A model generated the notes under the pieces. The model did no database searches. It was not told the origin of the DNA and saw only the letters and a program-made list of their open reading frames with translations. This document shows, piece by piece, positions 14,878 to 23,358 of a stretch of 24,782 nucleotides of DNA (positions are counted from its first letter, which is position 1; each line of letters opens with the position of its first letter). Origin of the DNA: an uncultured Christensenella sp. (lineage in GTDB: Bacteria > Bacillota > Clostridia > Christensenellales > UBA3700); NCBI GenBank assembly GCA_910583735.1, contig CAJTXS010000021.1:1-24782 (forward strand), written 5' to 3'. Position numbers and translations under genes: made by a program.

Positions 14878-16605
14878 ATGTTGTTGAGCAAGCTGGTCTG
14901 CGAGCGTACAAAAGAGGCGCCGCAGGATGCAAAAATAAAGAGTCACGTGCTGCTTTCTCGCGCGGGATTCATTAAACAGGTGGCGGGAGGCATATATTCC
15001 ATGACTCCACCTTGTCAGCGCATGAGTCTTAAGATACAGAATATTATCCGCGAAGAAATGGACGCGGTAGACGGACAGGAAGTGCTCATGCCCGTAGTTA
15101 TGCCTCGCGAGATGTGGGACGAGTCGGGCAGATACTCCTCTATCGGACAGGAGATGGCAAGGTTCAAGGACAGGAGCGGACACGATATGTTGCTGGGCAT
15201 GACGCACGAAGAGGCTGCGGTGCACCTGTCGAGGTATATTGTGTCATCGCATACTCAGTTGCCTTTTATGATCTATCAGATACAGACCAAGTTCAGAGAC
15301 GAGGCGCGCTCGCGCGGAGGACTTATCAGAGTGCGCGAGTTCACTATGAAGGACGCTTATTCTTTTCACTCGTCGCAAGAGGACTTGGATAAATATTACA
15401 AGAGGGTGTATGACGCCTATTACCGCATATTCAGACGCATCGGTCTTAAGAATTTTATAGATTTCAAGTCGGATACGGGCATGATGGGCGGCAGCGTAGC
15501 GCATGAGTTTATGCTCGTGACCGAGGCGGGCGAGGATACGCTCGTATTCTGCGACGGCTGCGACTACAGAGCCAATATGGAAGTGGCGGAATGCGTGCGC
15601 AGCGCGCCTAAACGCGCCGACAGAGCCCTCGAACTCGTCGATACGGGCGCGGCCAAGACAATCGAAGAAGTATGCAAGCTGCTGGGTATCACTCCCGATT
15701 GCACCATCAAGGCGGTAGTATACGCGGTCAAGGGCGACGCCGACAAGATAATTATCGCATTCGTAAGAGGGGACCTCGAGGTCAACGAGGCTAAACTAAA
15801 AAAGACGGTTAAACTCAACGTGGCGCCTTACGAGGGCGGCGTGTCCGACAGCGTAGTATGCGGCAATATCGGACCTAAGGACTTGTCCGATAAGGTAATC
15901 GCAGTGTACGATAAGTCGCTTATCGATTGTGTGGATATGGTCGTAGGAGCCAATAAAGAGGGCTATCATTACCGCGGATTTAATGTCGCAAGAGACTTGC
16001 AGGGCGCGACGTTCAGCGATATCGCCAAGGTAAAGGACGGCGACGTATGTCCCGTGTGCGGAGGCAAGTTGAGACTGGAGAACGGTATCGAGATAGGCAA
16101 TATATTCCAGCTGGGCACTAAGTACAGCGCGGCTATGGGCATGAGCGTGCATGCGGAAGACGGCACTTCTTTCGCCCCTATCATGGGTTGCTACGGTATA
16201 GGCGTGGGCAGAGCGATAGCTTCGGTCGCGGAAGAGTCCGGCGATGATAAGGGTCTTGTATTGCCGGTGACTATTGCGCCTTGGCAGCTGCATCTTTGCG
16301 CGCTTCGCACAGACAAGGCAGAGCTCAAGGATGCGGCGGATAAATTATATAATGAGCTTGTTAGGGCGGGTGTCGATGTGCTTTACGACGACAGAGACTG
16401 CGCTGCTGGCATTAAGTTTAACGACGCGGACCTCATGGGCATGCCGATAAGGGCGGTCATCTCTCCCCGTACTTTGGAGGCAGGGGAGATAGAGGTTAAA
16501 CTGCGCAAGGGCGGAGACGCATTCCGCGTATCAATAGATAGCGCAATCGAGCAGATTAATAGTATAATCGCACAGCTTAAAGAGGAAATCGAGCGCGATT
16601 TGTGA
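14878..16605 (+). CDS. proS: Prolyl-tRNA synthetase
   Basis: 575 residues, bacterial-type length. It charges tRNA-Pro with proline. The class II catalytic core begins with 'SHVLLSRAGFIKQVAGGIYSM' and the motif 1 region through 'EVLMPVVMP' (about 60-80). Motif 2 is 'TKFRDEARSRGGLIRVREFTMKDAYSF' (about 139-165). An inserted editing domain that clears mischarged Ala-tRNA occupies about 230-390, motif 3 is 'GCYGIGVGRAIASV' (about 439-452), and an anticodon-binding domain fills the last 110 residues. AGAGG about nine bases before the ATG sets the start. It appears monocistronic or weakly linked to the leucine-rich repeat gene 60 bases downstream. Confidence 0.96.
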   Translation: MLLSKLVCERTKEAPQDAKIKSHVLLSRAGFIKQVAGGIYSMTPPCQRMSLKIQNIIREEMDAVDGQEVLMPVVMPREMWDESGRYSSIGQEMARFKDRSGHDMLLGMTHEEAAVHLSRYIVSSHTQLPFMIYQIQTKFRDEARSRGGLIRVREFTMKDAYSFHSSQEDLDKYYKRVYDAYYRIFRRIGLKNFIDFKSDTGMMGGSVAHEFMLVTEAGEDTLVFCDGCDYRANMEVAECVRSAPKRADRALELVDTGAAKTIEEVCKLLGITPDCTIKAVVYAVKGDADKIIIAFVRGDLEVNEAKLKKTVKLNVAPYEGGVSDSVVCGNIGPKDLSDKVIAVYDKSLIDCVDMVVGANKEGYHYRGFNVARDLQGATFSDIAKVKDGDVCPVCGGKLRLENGIEIGNIFQLGTKYSAAMGMSVHAEDGTSFAPIMGCYGIGVGRAIASVAEESGDDKGLVLPVTIAPWQLHLCALRTDKAELKDAADKLYNELVRAGVDVLYDDRDCAAGIKFNDADLMGMPIRAVISPRTLEAGEIEVKLRKGGDAFRVSIDSAIEQINSIIAQLKEEIERDL

Positions 16606-16665
16606 TAGAAATAAAGCGCTGTTATGCGCCGAAACTATAAAATAATATTGGAGAGAGGATAGATA

Positions 16666-17424
16666 ATGGATAACAATAAGGGATTTACCCTCAACGACGA
16701 TTCTTGGGAGATACAAGACGGATTGCTTATTAACTACAACGGTGAAGACAACGTAGTTATAATTCCTCCGGGAGTTACCGAGATAGACGTATCCGCAATA
16801 ATGTTCGAAGAGGCAATCGAGACGATAATAGTGCCAGATACGGTTAAAAAGATAGGTTATGCCGCATTTTATTCGTTACCTTCGTTAAAGACGCTGTATC
16901 TGCCCGACAACGGAGCGCAGTTGAGTAATACTTTTATCAGTGACTGTACTAATCTTAAGGAAGTATATATTGGCGAGCAGAAGTTGGAATTCGTCACCGC
17001 TACCGATGAAGACGATAAAGAATTTAAGCATCTCGTCACCTATGTGGGCGGCAAGAGCGATGTCATAGTTCCCGACGGATACAGGTATATAGACGGTAGC
17101 GCGTTTAGGTGCAATGAGGTTATTAACTCGGTGGCGTTGCCTCAGAGCGTAGTGCATATAGATGCGCTTGTTTTCGAGGGCTGCGTCAATCTCGGCAAAG
17201 TAAATCTGCCCGAGAATTTATTGGTTATATCGTATAAGGCATTCGCCGGTTGCACTAAACTAAAAGAGCTCTTTATCCCCGCAGGCACTATCCATATCGG
17301 CGAGGGAGCATTCCTTAATTGGACGGAATCGCAGACGATACGTATGCCTTCACGTTTCAAAAAGCCCTTTAAGTTCATGCAGAAGTGGCGCAAGAAGTGC
17401 AAGGCGCAGATAATCTATTATTGA
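16666..17424 (+). CDS. BspA-like leucine-rich repeat protein (LRR_5)
   Basis: 252 residues. Repeats of the LRR_5 type are visible, with units such as 'IPPGVTEIDVSAIMFEEA-IETIIVPDTVKKIGYAAFYSLPSLKTLYLP' and 'AFAGCTKLKELFIPAGTIHIGEGAF', giving about six repeat units between residues 30 and 230. This forms a beta-solenoid usually used for binding. Most relatives are long secreted proteins; this one has no signal peptide, anchor or wall-binding domain and so seems cytoplasmic. The C-terminus is basic ('RFKKPFKFMQKWRKKCK'). GGAGAGAGG at 16650-16658 supports the start. The partner is unknown. A terminator follows about 40 bases after the stop. Confidence 0.82.
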   Translation: MDNNKGFTLNDDSWEIQDGLLINYNGEDNVVIIPPGVTEIDVSAIMFEEAIETIIVPDTVKKIGYAAFYSLPSLKTLYLPDNGAQLSNTFISDCTNLKEVYIGEQKLEFVTATDEDDKEFKHLVTYVGGKSDVIVPDGYRYIDGSAFRCNEVINSVALPQSVVHIDALVFEGCVNLGKVNLPENLLVISYKAFAGCTKLKELFIPAGTIHIGEGAFLNWTESQTIRMPSRFKKPFKFMQKWRKKCKAQIIYY

Positions 17425-17464
17425 TTTTCCAAGCCATTAAGGGCATAGTTACAAGTTAGATAGG

Positions 17465-17487
17465 GCGCGGCAATTAGCCGCGCTTTT
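17465..17487 (+). terminator. Intrinsic terminator after the leucine-rich repeat gene
   Basis: GCGCGGC (17465-17471), AATTA loop, GCCGCGC (17477-17483), then TTTT and further T-rich sequence. Confidence 0.8.
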
Positions 17488-17793
17488 GCTTTATTTCTGC
17501 GACTGTGACTGTAGATTACTTTGCGGCTATTTATATGCGAATTTGCAATATCGAGAATAAAATTAAACTTCTTATGCGTAAACAATTCTTGAATATAAAT
17601 TTCTATATTGCAATATTTCTCCATAAATATAATTTTATTATACTGTTATTTATTGATTGTCGCTTTTTTGCTATGTAGCGCGCTTAAGCGCAATCTTATG
17701 CGGTATATCTTCGAATCTTTTGACCGAGCATACAATCAATAAGCGGATAATCTTCTTTTTCAGAGTAATAATTATATTTATACATGTTGGAGA

Positions 17794-17823
17794 TTACCCG
17801 TATAGGCATTAATATGGTATAAT
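17794..17823 (+). promoter_or_regulatory. Symporter promoter, extended -10
   Basis: Perfect TATAAT (17818-17823) preceded by TGG. The only -35 candidate is a poor TTACCC (17794-17799) at 18 bases. The ten bases ATGGTATAAT are the same as at the adenine deaminase promoter. Confidence 0.55.
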
Positions 17824-17855
17824 TAATTATCGGTTGTAATAAGGCGGTTGAGCTC

Positions 17856-19277
17856 ATGAAATTAAAGCTAAAAGAAAAAGTGTTCTACGGTATGGGCGAC
17901 TTATCGGCAAATATAATGTTTGCGGCTATTTCGTTTTATTTGCTTTACTTTTTCATCAACGTGGGCGGACTTAAGGCGTCGCTTGCTTCGGCGGTATTTC
18001 TCATAGCCAAGGGCTGGGACGCCGTCACCGATTATCTTATGGGCAGGATATCCGACAAGACAAATAGCCGCTTCGGTAAGCGCAGAGTATACATGATATT
18101 CGGCGCCCTGCCGTACGGACTGTGCTTTCTGCTGCTGTGGATAGTTCCTTTTTCGGACGGCAATCAAGTTGGCAAGATGATATATTATACGGTGGCGTAT
18201 ATGCTGTTCAATACGGCTTGGACCGTGGTGTATATCCCTTACAACGCCATCACCGCCAATATGACCGACGATTACGACGAGCGCACTTCGCTCAACGGCA
18301 TTAGGATTGCGCTTGCCAATGTAGGCATTATAATGGGCGCGGCGCTCTTTGCGCTGTTAGCCGACGGCACGGAGAGTGTTTTCTATGCGCTATTCGGCGA
18401 TTTCCGCAAGGCGTATCTGCTTGCCGCAGGCATATTTGCCGCGGTAGCTGTCGTGATAATGCTGCTATGCGCAGGCAATGTTAAGGAGAGGATACAGGTA
18501 GCTCCCGAGAATAATAAGGGCTTTTTCGCCACGCTCAAGGAGTTCTTTAAGTTGCCCGAGTTTCGCAATATTATGATGTGCTATCTGCTCAGTATGGTGG
18601 GATTCGACATCATTATGGCGGTATTTATGTTCTTTATCAACGACGCGCTCGGCTTCGGAGGCGGAGCGGAATCGATGATATACGTAGCTATTCCACTCGT
18701 GTGCGCGATTGCCTCGTCATTTATATGGGTTAAGCTCAGCGAGAAGTTCAACAAGCATAAAGTGTACGTAGCAGCTTGCATATACATGACATTTGTCTTG
18801 CTCTTTGCGATATTCGTGCCCGCTAAGACGGTATGGTCGACGGTGCTTTTGTGTATATTCGCAGGTATGGGAATGTCGGCTATTCAGATACTGCCGTATG
18901 CGGGAGTGCCCGATGTGATAGAGGTGGACGAGTACGTCAACGGGGTAAGAAGAGAGGGCGCATATTACGGCATAACGCAATTCATGTATAAGATAGCCAG
19001 CGGAGTATCGATAGCGCTCGTTTCGCTCATACTTGCCGCATTCGGTTATATCGAGAGTACGGACGGATCTGTTATACAGCAGCCCTCGTCGGCGCTCATG
19101 GCGGTCAGGATAGTGCTGGGCGTGCTTCCGGGAGTGATATTCCTTATATCTATTATTTTTTCTCACAGGGCCAATCTCGGCAGGGAGCGTTTCGACTCTA
19201 TCAAGGCGCAGCTTGCCGAGCGTAGACGGACGGCAGAGCAGGGCGCGAATACGTCCTGCGACAATGCCGAGGAATAA
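17856..19277 (+). CDS. GPH-family (MelB-like) sugar:cation symporter
   Basis: 473 residues with twelve predicted membrane helices. Family marks: 'MGDLSANI' in helix 1, 'AKGWDAVTDYLMGRISDKTNSRFGKRR' (about 50-76) covering the Asp cation/sugar residues and the conserved loop after helix 2, and 'DDYDERTSLNGIR' (about 142-154) after helix 4. 'FGGGAESMIYVAIPL' opens the second half. GPH carriers move glycosides, pentosides or hexuronides with Na+ or H+; the sugar here is not decidable. AAGGCGG eight bases before the ATG sets the start. It is monocistronic, with its own promoter and a terminator after it. Its likely job is oligosaccharide or glycoside uptake. Confidence 0.9.
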   Translation: MKLKLKEKVFYGMGDLSANIMFAAISFYLLYFFINVGGLKASLASAVFLIAKGWDAVTDYLMGRISDKTNSRFGKRRVYMIFGALPYGLCFLLLWIVPFSDGNQVGKMIYYTVAYMLFNTAWTVVYIPYNAITANMTDDYDERTSLNGIRIALANVGIIMGAALFALLADGTESVFYALFGDFRKAYLLAAGIFAAVAVVIMLLCAGNVKERIQVAPENNKGFFATLKEFFKLPEFRNIMMCYLLSMVGFDIIMAVFMFFINDALGFGGGAESMIYVAIPLVCAIASSFIWVKLSEKFNKHKVYVAACIYMTFVLLFAIFVPAKTVWSTVLLCIFAGMGMSAIQILPYAGVPDVIEVDEYVNGVRREGAYYGITQFMYKIASGVSIALVSLILAAFGYIESTDGSVIQQPSSALMAVRIVLGVLPGVIFLISIIFSHRANLGRERFDSIKAQLAERRRTAEQGANTSCDNAEE

Positions 19278-19340
19278 TTATCCAAGCGCTTTAAGGCTAA
19301 AGTATTATTGAAATCTTTATATTAGGATAAGATATAAATT

Positions 19341-19369
19341 AATACGGCGGTGATTTACCGCCGTATTTT
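19341..19369. terminator. Bidirectional terminator between symporter and PrsW genes
   Basis: AATACGGCGGT (19341-19351) pairs perfectly with ACCGCCGTATT (19357-19367) around GATTT. Plus-strand Ts follow, and an AT-rich tract follows on the minus strand. It lies between converging genes. Confidence 0.8.
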
Positions 19370-19462
19370 GGAAGCAAATTATCGAGTATTAATTATCTGC
19401 TTAAATTATAATTTGACAGCTATAATTATTGCGCGCTTTGCCTATCGCCTGCTCCAATTCCG

Positions 19463-21112
19463 TCAATCCTTTTTCTCCGCAGATGTCTCGGACGTATCAC
19501 TGTTATGCGCGTAGTCCTCTGTCTCGCAATGGTTGATATTTTCGCTTTGCGCAGCTTCCGCAATATCGCCTGTTGCCGTCTTGCGTATTGCGTCGCTTTT
19601 CTTTTCACGCACTTTAAGCGCTATGCTCAGCGACGCCCCGACAATCAGTATTGCGCCTGCCGCCGCGCCGAGAGCGATGCAGTTGTTTTTATTAAATGCG
19701 AAAGTCTGCCTTATTACGGTCACGAATTCGTCGAACTCTTCGTCGTATGTGTTAGATAACACGTTAGACTTTATCTCGAAATATTTTATAGTCTTATCTT
19801 CATACGATAGCTTTTTGCGCATGTATTTTACGCCGTCTATCTCTGCTATTACGTCTGTTAACTCGCCGTCGTTTGTGTATACATAATAATATCTGTAGCC
19901 CGTTTCGGTATCAATCTTCGATTGGGTTATCTCCGTAATTGTCCCGTTTACGGTATATATCGCATAGTTGTCGGCGTCGGGGTCGTAAGCTCTGTCGTCG
20001 GTATTGAGCGCGTAACCCTCGTGCATGATAGAGACGAACTCTTCGGGCGATGCCGAATATATATCCTTAGCTCCGTCGCTTACGCCTATTGCGCAGAATA
20101 CGCAAGCAATCACGCTAAGGCAGATTGCAGTAAGCGACGCAGTAATATTGCCGATACTGTATCTTGCCTTGCTTTTTGTCGCAGCGGAGCTTGAGCCGTC
20201 GCGGCTGTCCTTGACGATGCTGTCGTTGCCGATTATGGCTCTGCGCTCGTTTTTTACTATCATTTGGAATGCGGCCAAGCCTATTACAAGCGACGCTGCG
20301 GTAGCGAGCATAGAGTCTACAGGCATGTTCCATACGAAGTGCAGCGCCATGCTCGCAACATATGTAAGCCAGAAGAATGCGTTGAGAAAGGGACGTCTGA
20401 ACTTAGCGAATGCCCAACCGATCAGTCCCGACCATACGAAGTGTCCGCCTATAGAGGTGAGCGAGCGCAGCAGCGTGATTTTTATTAATGTCTGCATGCT
20501 CACGCCCGATACGGACGACGCCATGAAGATATAGCCCATATCCTCGCATATCGCCATGCCTACGCCTATAGAGGCGGCTATTATCATGCACTTGAGCGGA
20601 TTTCTTTCTTTAAGTATCGCTATTGCCGCAAGGGCGGGGATTGCTTTTGCGGACTCTTCGAGGAATGCCGTCCATGCGGTGCTGAGCCACTCGTTGTCCG
20701 TACTTACCGCAAGATAGCCGAGATTGACTATTGTGTCGGCGACGGCGGTACATATCAGCGTAATTACAGCCAGTTTGACAAGACTCATATCTCTTGCCGG
20801 ATACAGCTCGTACAGCAGTATGAGCACGGGTATATTGATGGTTAGCGAGCCGAGCGCTATTACTGTGGGATATCCGATATATTGCATTACTTGAGCTGTG
20901 GCAGCGGTCACTGCGGCAAGCAGCGCGAATACCGTAAGACACAGCACGAATACGCGAGCATACAGCCACGGATAAGGAGCGTAAGAAGCTACTGCGGTAT
21001 CGCTTGATTTCAGTCCGCGAGTGAACAGTTCCGTATACTCTTGGCGAGTATGTACTCGCATAGCTTCTTTTAGCCAGCGGTAAGAATTGCTCTTATCGGT
21101 TCGCCTTTTCAT
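19463..21112 (-). CDS. PrsW-family intramembrane protease with an extra C-terminal domain
   Basis: 549 residues. The membrane core (about 50-290) has the family residues: Glu152-Glu153 and Lys156 in 'FLEESAK', Glu190-Asp191 in 'CEDMGY', His224 in 'GGHFVWSG' and His258/Asn262 in 'HFVWN'. These match the EExxK, E and His motifs of PrsW, which cleaves the RsiW anti-sigma factor in Bacillus. Beyond the core come a Ser/Lys linker, a helix at about 322-344, an outside domain of about 130 residues rich in Tyr and Asp, another helix (about 478-498) and a charged tail. That extension is not part of standard PrsW. The start is fixed by AGGAG eight bases before the ATG. No sigma or anti-sigma gene is adjacent, so the substrate is unknown. 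Confidence 0.85.
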   Translation of the reverse strand: MKRRTDKSNSYRWLKEAMRVHTRQEYTELFTRGLKSSDTAVASYAPYPWLYARVFVLCLTVFALLAAVTAATAQVMQYIGYPTVIALGSLTINIPVLILLYELYPARDMSLVKLAVITLICTAVADTIVNLGYLAVSTDNEWLSTAWTAFLEESAKAIPALAAIAILKERNPLKCMIIAASIGVGMAICEDMGYIFMASSVSGVSMQTLIKITLLRSLTSIGGHFVWSGLIGWAFAKFRRPFLNAFFWLTYVASMALHFVWNMPVDSMLATAASLVIGLAAFQMIVKNERRAIIGNDSIVKDSRDGSSSAATKSKARYSIGNITASLTAICLSVIACVFCAIGVSDGAKDIYSASPEEFVSIMHEGYALNTDDRAYDPDADNYAIYTVNGTITEITQSKIDTETGYRYYYVYTNDGELTDVIAEIDGVKYMRKKLSYEDKTIKYFEIKSNVLSNTYDEEFDEFVTVIRQTFAFNKNNCIALGAAAGAILIVGASLSIALKVREKKSDAIRKTATGDIAEAAQSENINHCETEDYAHNSDTSETSAEKKD

Positions 21113-21191
21113 AGTCTTTGCTCCTAATATATATCCTATTTTTCGATTTGCGCTCTATAGCCATGATTGCAGACGTAATATTCGCATAAAA

Positions 21192-21221
21192 ATTATATCA
21201 TATAAGATTTTACATCTTCAA
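21192..21221 (-). promoter_or_regulatory. Promoter of the PrsW-family gene
   Basis: On the minus strand TTGAAG (21216-21221), an 18-base spacer ending in TGA, and TATAAT (21192-21197). The -35, spacing and extended -10 are the same as at the adenine deaminase gene. Confidence 0.65.
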
Positions 21222-21291
21222 GTATTATGTGGACACGGCCGCAGACATTATGCTTATATTCGTAAGCAGTTTGGACAGTAAATCTCATGCA

Positions 21292-21618
21292 TCAAAATGC
21301 GCTTGCTATAACAAAGTAATTAATAATGTTGAATGCTATCATGCCGACTATCGCAGCGCCCAAGAGTATCGATTTAATGTTATATTTTTTCGATATTTTT
21401 GATAAAAGATAAAATGCTACTCCGTAAGCCAAGTTAATCGTCGGTAAAATCAATAGTTCATATTTGCTGCCGTATCTATCGATGTGTCCGCTCGCGTCGA
21501 AATGCAACGGTATCGATTCGGGCATAAAAAACAACGAGATACCCGTTACGATTATCGGCGACAGCAACAGTATAAAAAATAAAATCGATAAAATGCTTTT
21601 TACGCTCAATCTTTTCAT
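21292..21618 (-). CDS. Small membrane protein with DUF1648 (SdpI N-terminal-like) domain
   Basis: 108 residues. Three hydrophobic segments lie at about 10-32, 52-72 and 82-106. 'MPESIPLHFDASGHIDRYGSKYELLILP' (about 32-59) is the diagnostic motif of DUF1648, also found at the start of SdpI-type immunity proteins. Here it stands alone, so a role in immunity or signalling cannot be claimed. No Shine-Dalgarno is visible; a TGA-TAAAAT -10 (21627-21632) lies eight bases from the ATG, so this too may be leaderless. The gene is AT-rich compared with its neighbours. Confidence 0.7.
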   Translation of the reverse strand: MKRLSVKSILSILFFILLLSPIIVTGISLFFMPESIPLHFDASGHIDRYGSKYELLILPTINLAYGVAFYLLSKISKKYNIKSILLGAAIVGMIAFNIINYFVIASAF

Positions 21619-21781
21619 CTGATTTTATTTTATCATATATTTACAGTCATTACATGACAATCTTGTAATAAGCGCTGCTATCTTATAAAGATTATTTAAC
21701 TATCGGTCATTGCTTTTTGCTATTTAGTAAAAGTCTGCTTTAATTAAAACTATATATTTTTCATTATTACGTATTAAAACA

Positions 21782-21811
21782 TTTCAATAACAGCGCAATT
21801 TTTGGTATTTT
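21782..21811 (+). promoter_or_regulatory. Possible resolvase promoter
   Basis: TTTCAA (21782-21787), an 18-base spacer ending in TGG, and TATTTT (21806-21811). Imperfect match; no paired subsites of a res site were recognised nearby. Confidence 0.35.
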
Positions 21812-21840
21812 ATTAAAAATCAAGAATAGGGGAGACTATT

Positions 21841-22455
21841 ATGAAAATGTATGCGTATGCGCGGGTATCAACCCGCGACCAAAATCTCGAGCGGCAGATT
21901 GCCGCGTTTACCGAATTCGGCGTCAAGGCGGAATGTATTTATTCGGATAGGAAGAGCGGCAAGGACTTCGACAGAATTCAATATAAGCGATTGATTAAGA
22001 AGCTTAAGGCGGGCGACCTTCTCGTTGTCAAGTCGATAGATAGGCTGGGCAGGAATTACGACGCCATTATTGCCGAGTGGTCCAACATCACAGGCAATAT
22101 ACGCGCGGACATCTTAGTGCTGGATATGCCGCTGCTGGACACGCGGTCTAAGGCGGAGACGCTGGTCGGCAAGTTCATATCCGATATAGTGTTGCAAGTA
22201 CTTTCCTTCGTGGCGGAGAATGAGCGAAACAACATCAAGTCAAGGCAAGCGGAAGGCATACGCGCAGCCATTGCGAGGGGAGTGCGCTTCGGCAGACCGC
22301 GCGCGCAGTATTCGGACGACTTTTTGCAAGTCGCGTTCGACTATATGCGCAAGCGCATCGATTGGCGCGCTGCGGTGGAAAAGTTGGGACTTAGACGCGA
22401 TAATTTCTATTACCATATCCGCAAGATAAAGGAGATGTATTCTTGCCTTATATGA
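21841..22455 (+). CDS. Serine recombinase, resolvase/invertase type
   Basis: 204 residues, the size of small resolvases and invertases. The catalytic domain shows Arg8 and nucleophile Ser10 in 'YARVSTRDQN', and Asp67-Arg68-x-x-Arg71 in 'SIDRLGRN'. The long E-helix region, 'VLQVLSFVAENERNNIKSRQAEGI', follows at about 115-140. After the 'FGRPRA' linker a C-terminal helix-turn-helix is visible at about 160-190. All catalytic residues are present, so it should cut and rejoin DNA through a phosphoserine link. AGGGGAG six bases before the ATG supports the start. No transposase, invertible segment or plasmid gene is adjacent, so it is a lone recombinase, possibly a remnant of a mobile element or a resolvase acting at a distant site. 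Confidence 0.88.
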   Translation: MKMYAYARVSTRDQNLERQIAAFTEFGVKAECIYSDRKSGKDFDRIQYKRLIKKLKAGDLLVVKSIDRLGRNYDAIIAEWSNITGNIRADILVLDMPLLDTRSKAETLVGKFISDIVLQVLSFVAENERNNIKSRQAEGIRAAIARGVRFGRPRAQYSDDFLQVAFDYMRKRIDWRAAVEKLGLRRDNFYYHIRKIKEMYSCLI

Positions 22456-22703
22456 CGGCAACGCTTGTTAAGACAAATGCTGCTACGCGCGCGTAATAAT
22501 ATATATATCAATATAATAAAGGGTGTACTATAATCGATTGGCAACTATTGTTAATATGGCGCGCATGACAGCGGAGCCGCGGCGAGGGGTATCGGTACTG
22601 TATATTGGCAAAGATTGCCATTCGATATCGGCTGCGCTTACGAGCAATGACGTATAGATTGCCGCATATAAGCGTTAGTTACGCTTGTATAACATAGAGG
22701 ATA

Positions 22704-23306
22704 TCAATCGGCATAATTGCCGTCGTAGATAGGGTAGCGATATCTGTCTGCTTCGGTAATCTCCCTCAATACTTTGCATGGCGTGCCCACGGCGATGACG
22801 TTGGCGGGTATGGATTTTTTCACGACGCTGCCTGCGCCTATCACCGCGCCGTCGCCTATGCAAGCGCCCGCAAGTATAGTGCTGCCCGCGCCTATCCACA
22901 CGTTGTTGCCGATAGAGATGGGTTTTGCTATCTCCATGCCTGCCTTACGCTGCGCTGGGTCCAAGGCGTGTTCCGCGGTGGTGAAGCAGCAATTGGGACC
23001 TATAAAGACATTGTCGCCGAATGTTACTTTTGCCCCGTCGGTAATGACTAAGTTGTGGTTGGAATAGAAGTAATCGCCTACCTCGATGTTGTAGCCGTAG
23101 TCGCACCAAAATGGCGGCGTAATAATAGTCTCGCGACCTGCTTTGCCCAGCAGTGTCTTTAATATAACCGCTTGGCTTGCTCTGTCGTTGGGATTGAGCT
23201 TGTTATATTCGTAACACTTGTCCTTGCACTTTGCAATCTCCGCTTCGAATGCGGGATTGTAGCAGCCTTGAAAGAGACAGTTGATAGGTACGGTAGGTCT
23301 TGCCAT
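22704..23306 (-). CDS. Hexapeptide-repeat sugar O-acetyltransferase (maltose/galactoside type)
   Basis: 200 residues, the usual length of the LacA/Maa group. An N-terminal helical region (to about 60) is followed by left-handed beta-helix repeats such as 'IGNNVWIGAGSTILAGACIGDGAVIGAGSVV'. The catalytic His113 sits in 'TTAEHALD', equivalent to His115 of E. coli LacA. It transfers acetyl from acetyl-CoA to a sugar hydroxyl, probably as detoxification of non-metabolised sugars; the acceptor is unknown. AAGGAG six bases before the ATG sets the start. It lies 52 bases after the neighbouring membrane-protein gene and is probably co-transcribed with it. Confidence 0.9.
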   Translation of the reverse strand: MARPTVPINCLFQGCYNPAFEAEIAKCKDKCYEYNKLNPNDRASQAVILKTLLGKAGRETIITPPFWCDYGYNIEVGDYFYSNHNLVITDGAKVTFGDNVFIGPNCCFTTAEHALDPAQRKAGMEIAKPISIGNNVWIGAGSTILAGACIGDGAVIGAGSVVKKSIPANVIAVGTPCKVLREITEADRYRYPIYDGNYAD

Positions 23307-23358
23307 ATTACGCTCCTTATGTTGTCGCCATGCGACGCGCTGTCGCAGTTAGCCGTAA

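Larger units (their letters stand above)
17425..17855. other. AT-rich gene-free stretch before the symporter gene
   Basis: Contains the terminator of the leucine-rich repeat gene (17465-17487), an 11-bp inverted repeat with 71-base spacer (TTATTGATTGT 17650-17660 with ACAATCAATAA 17732-17742) enclosing the palindrome GCGCTTAAGCGC (17680-17691), and the symporter promoter. A 68-codon minus-strand frame (17418-17624) overlaps the terminator and looks spurious. Confidence 0.5.

Noticed and set aside
17418..17624. 68-codon minus-strand frame after the leucine-rich repeat gene
   Set aside because: It overlaps a clear plus-strand terminator and has no family resemblance or clear ribosome site.
21619..21840. 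res site for the serine resolvase
   Set aside because: No set of paired inverted subsites could be found; only AT-rich sequence and a possible promoter.
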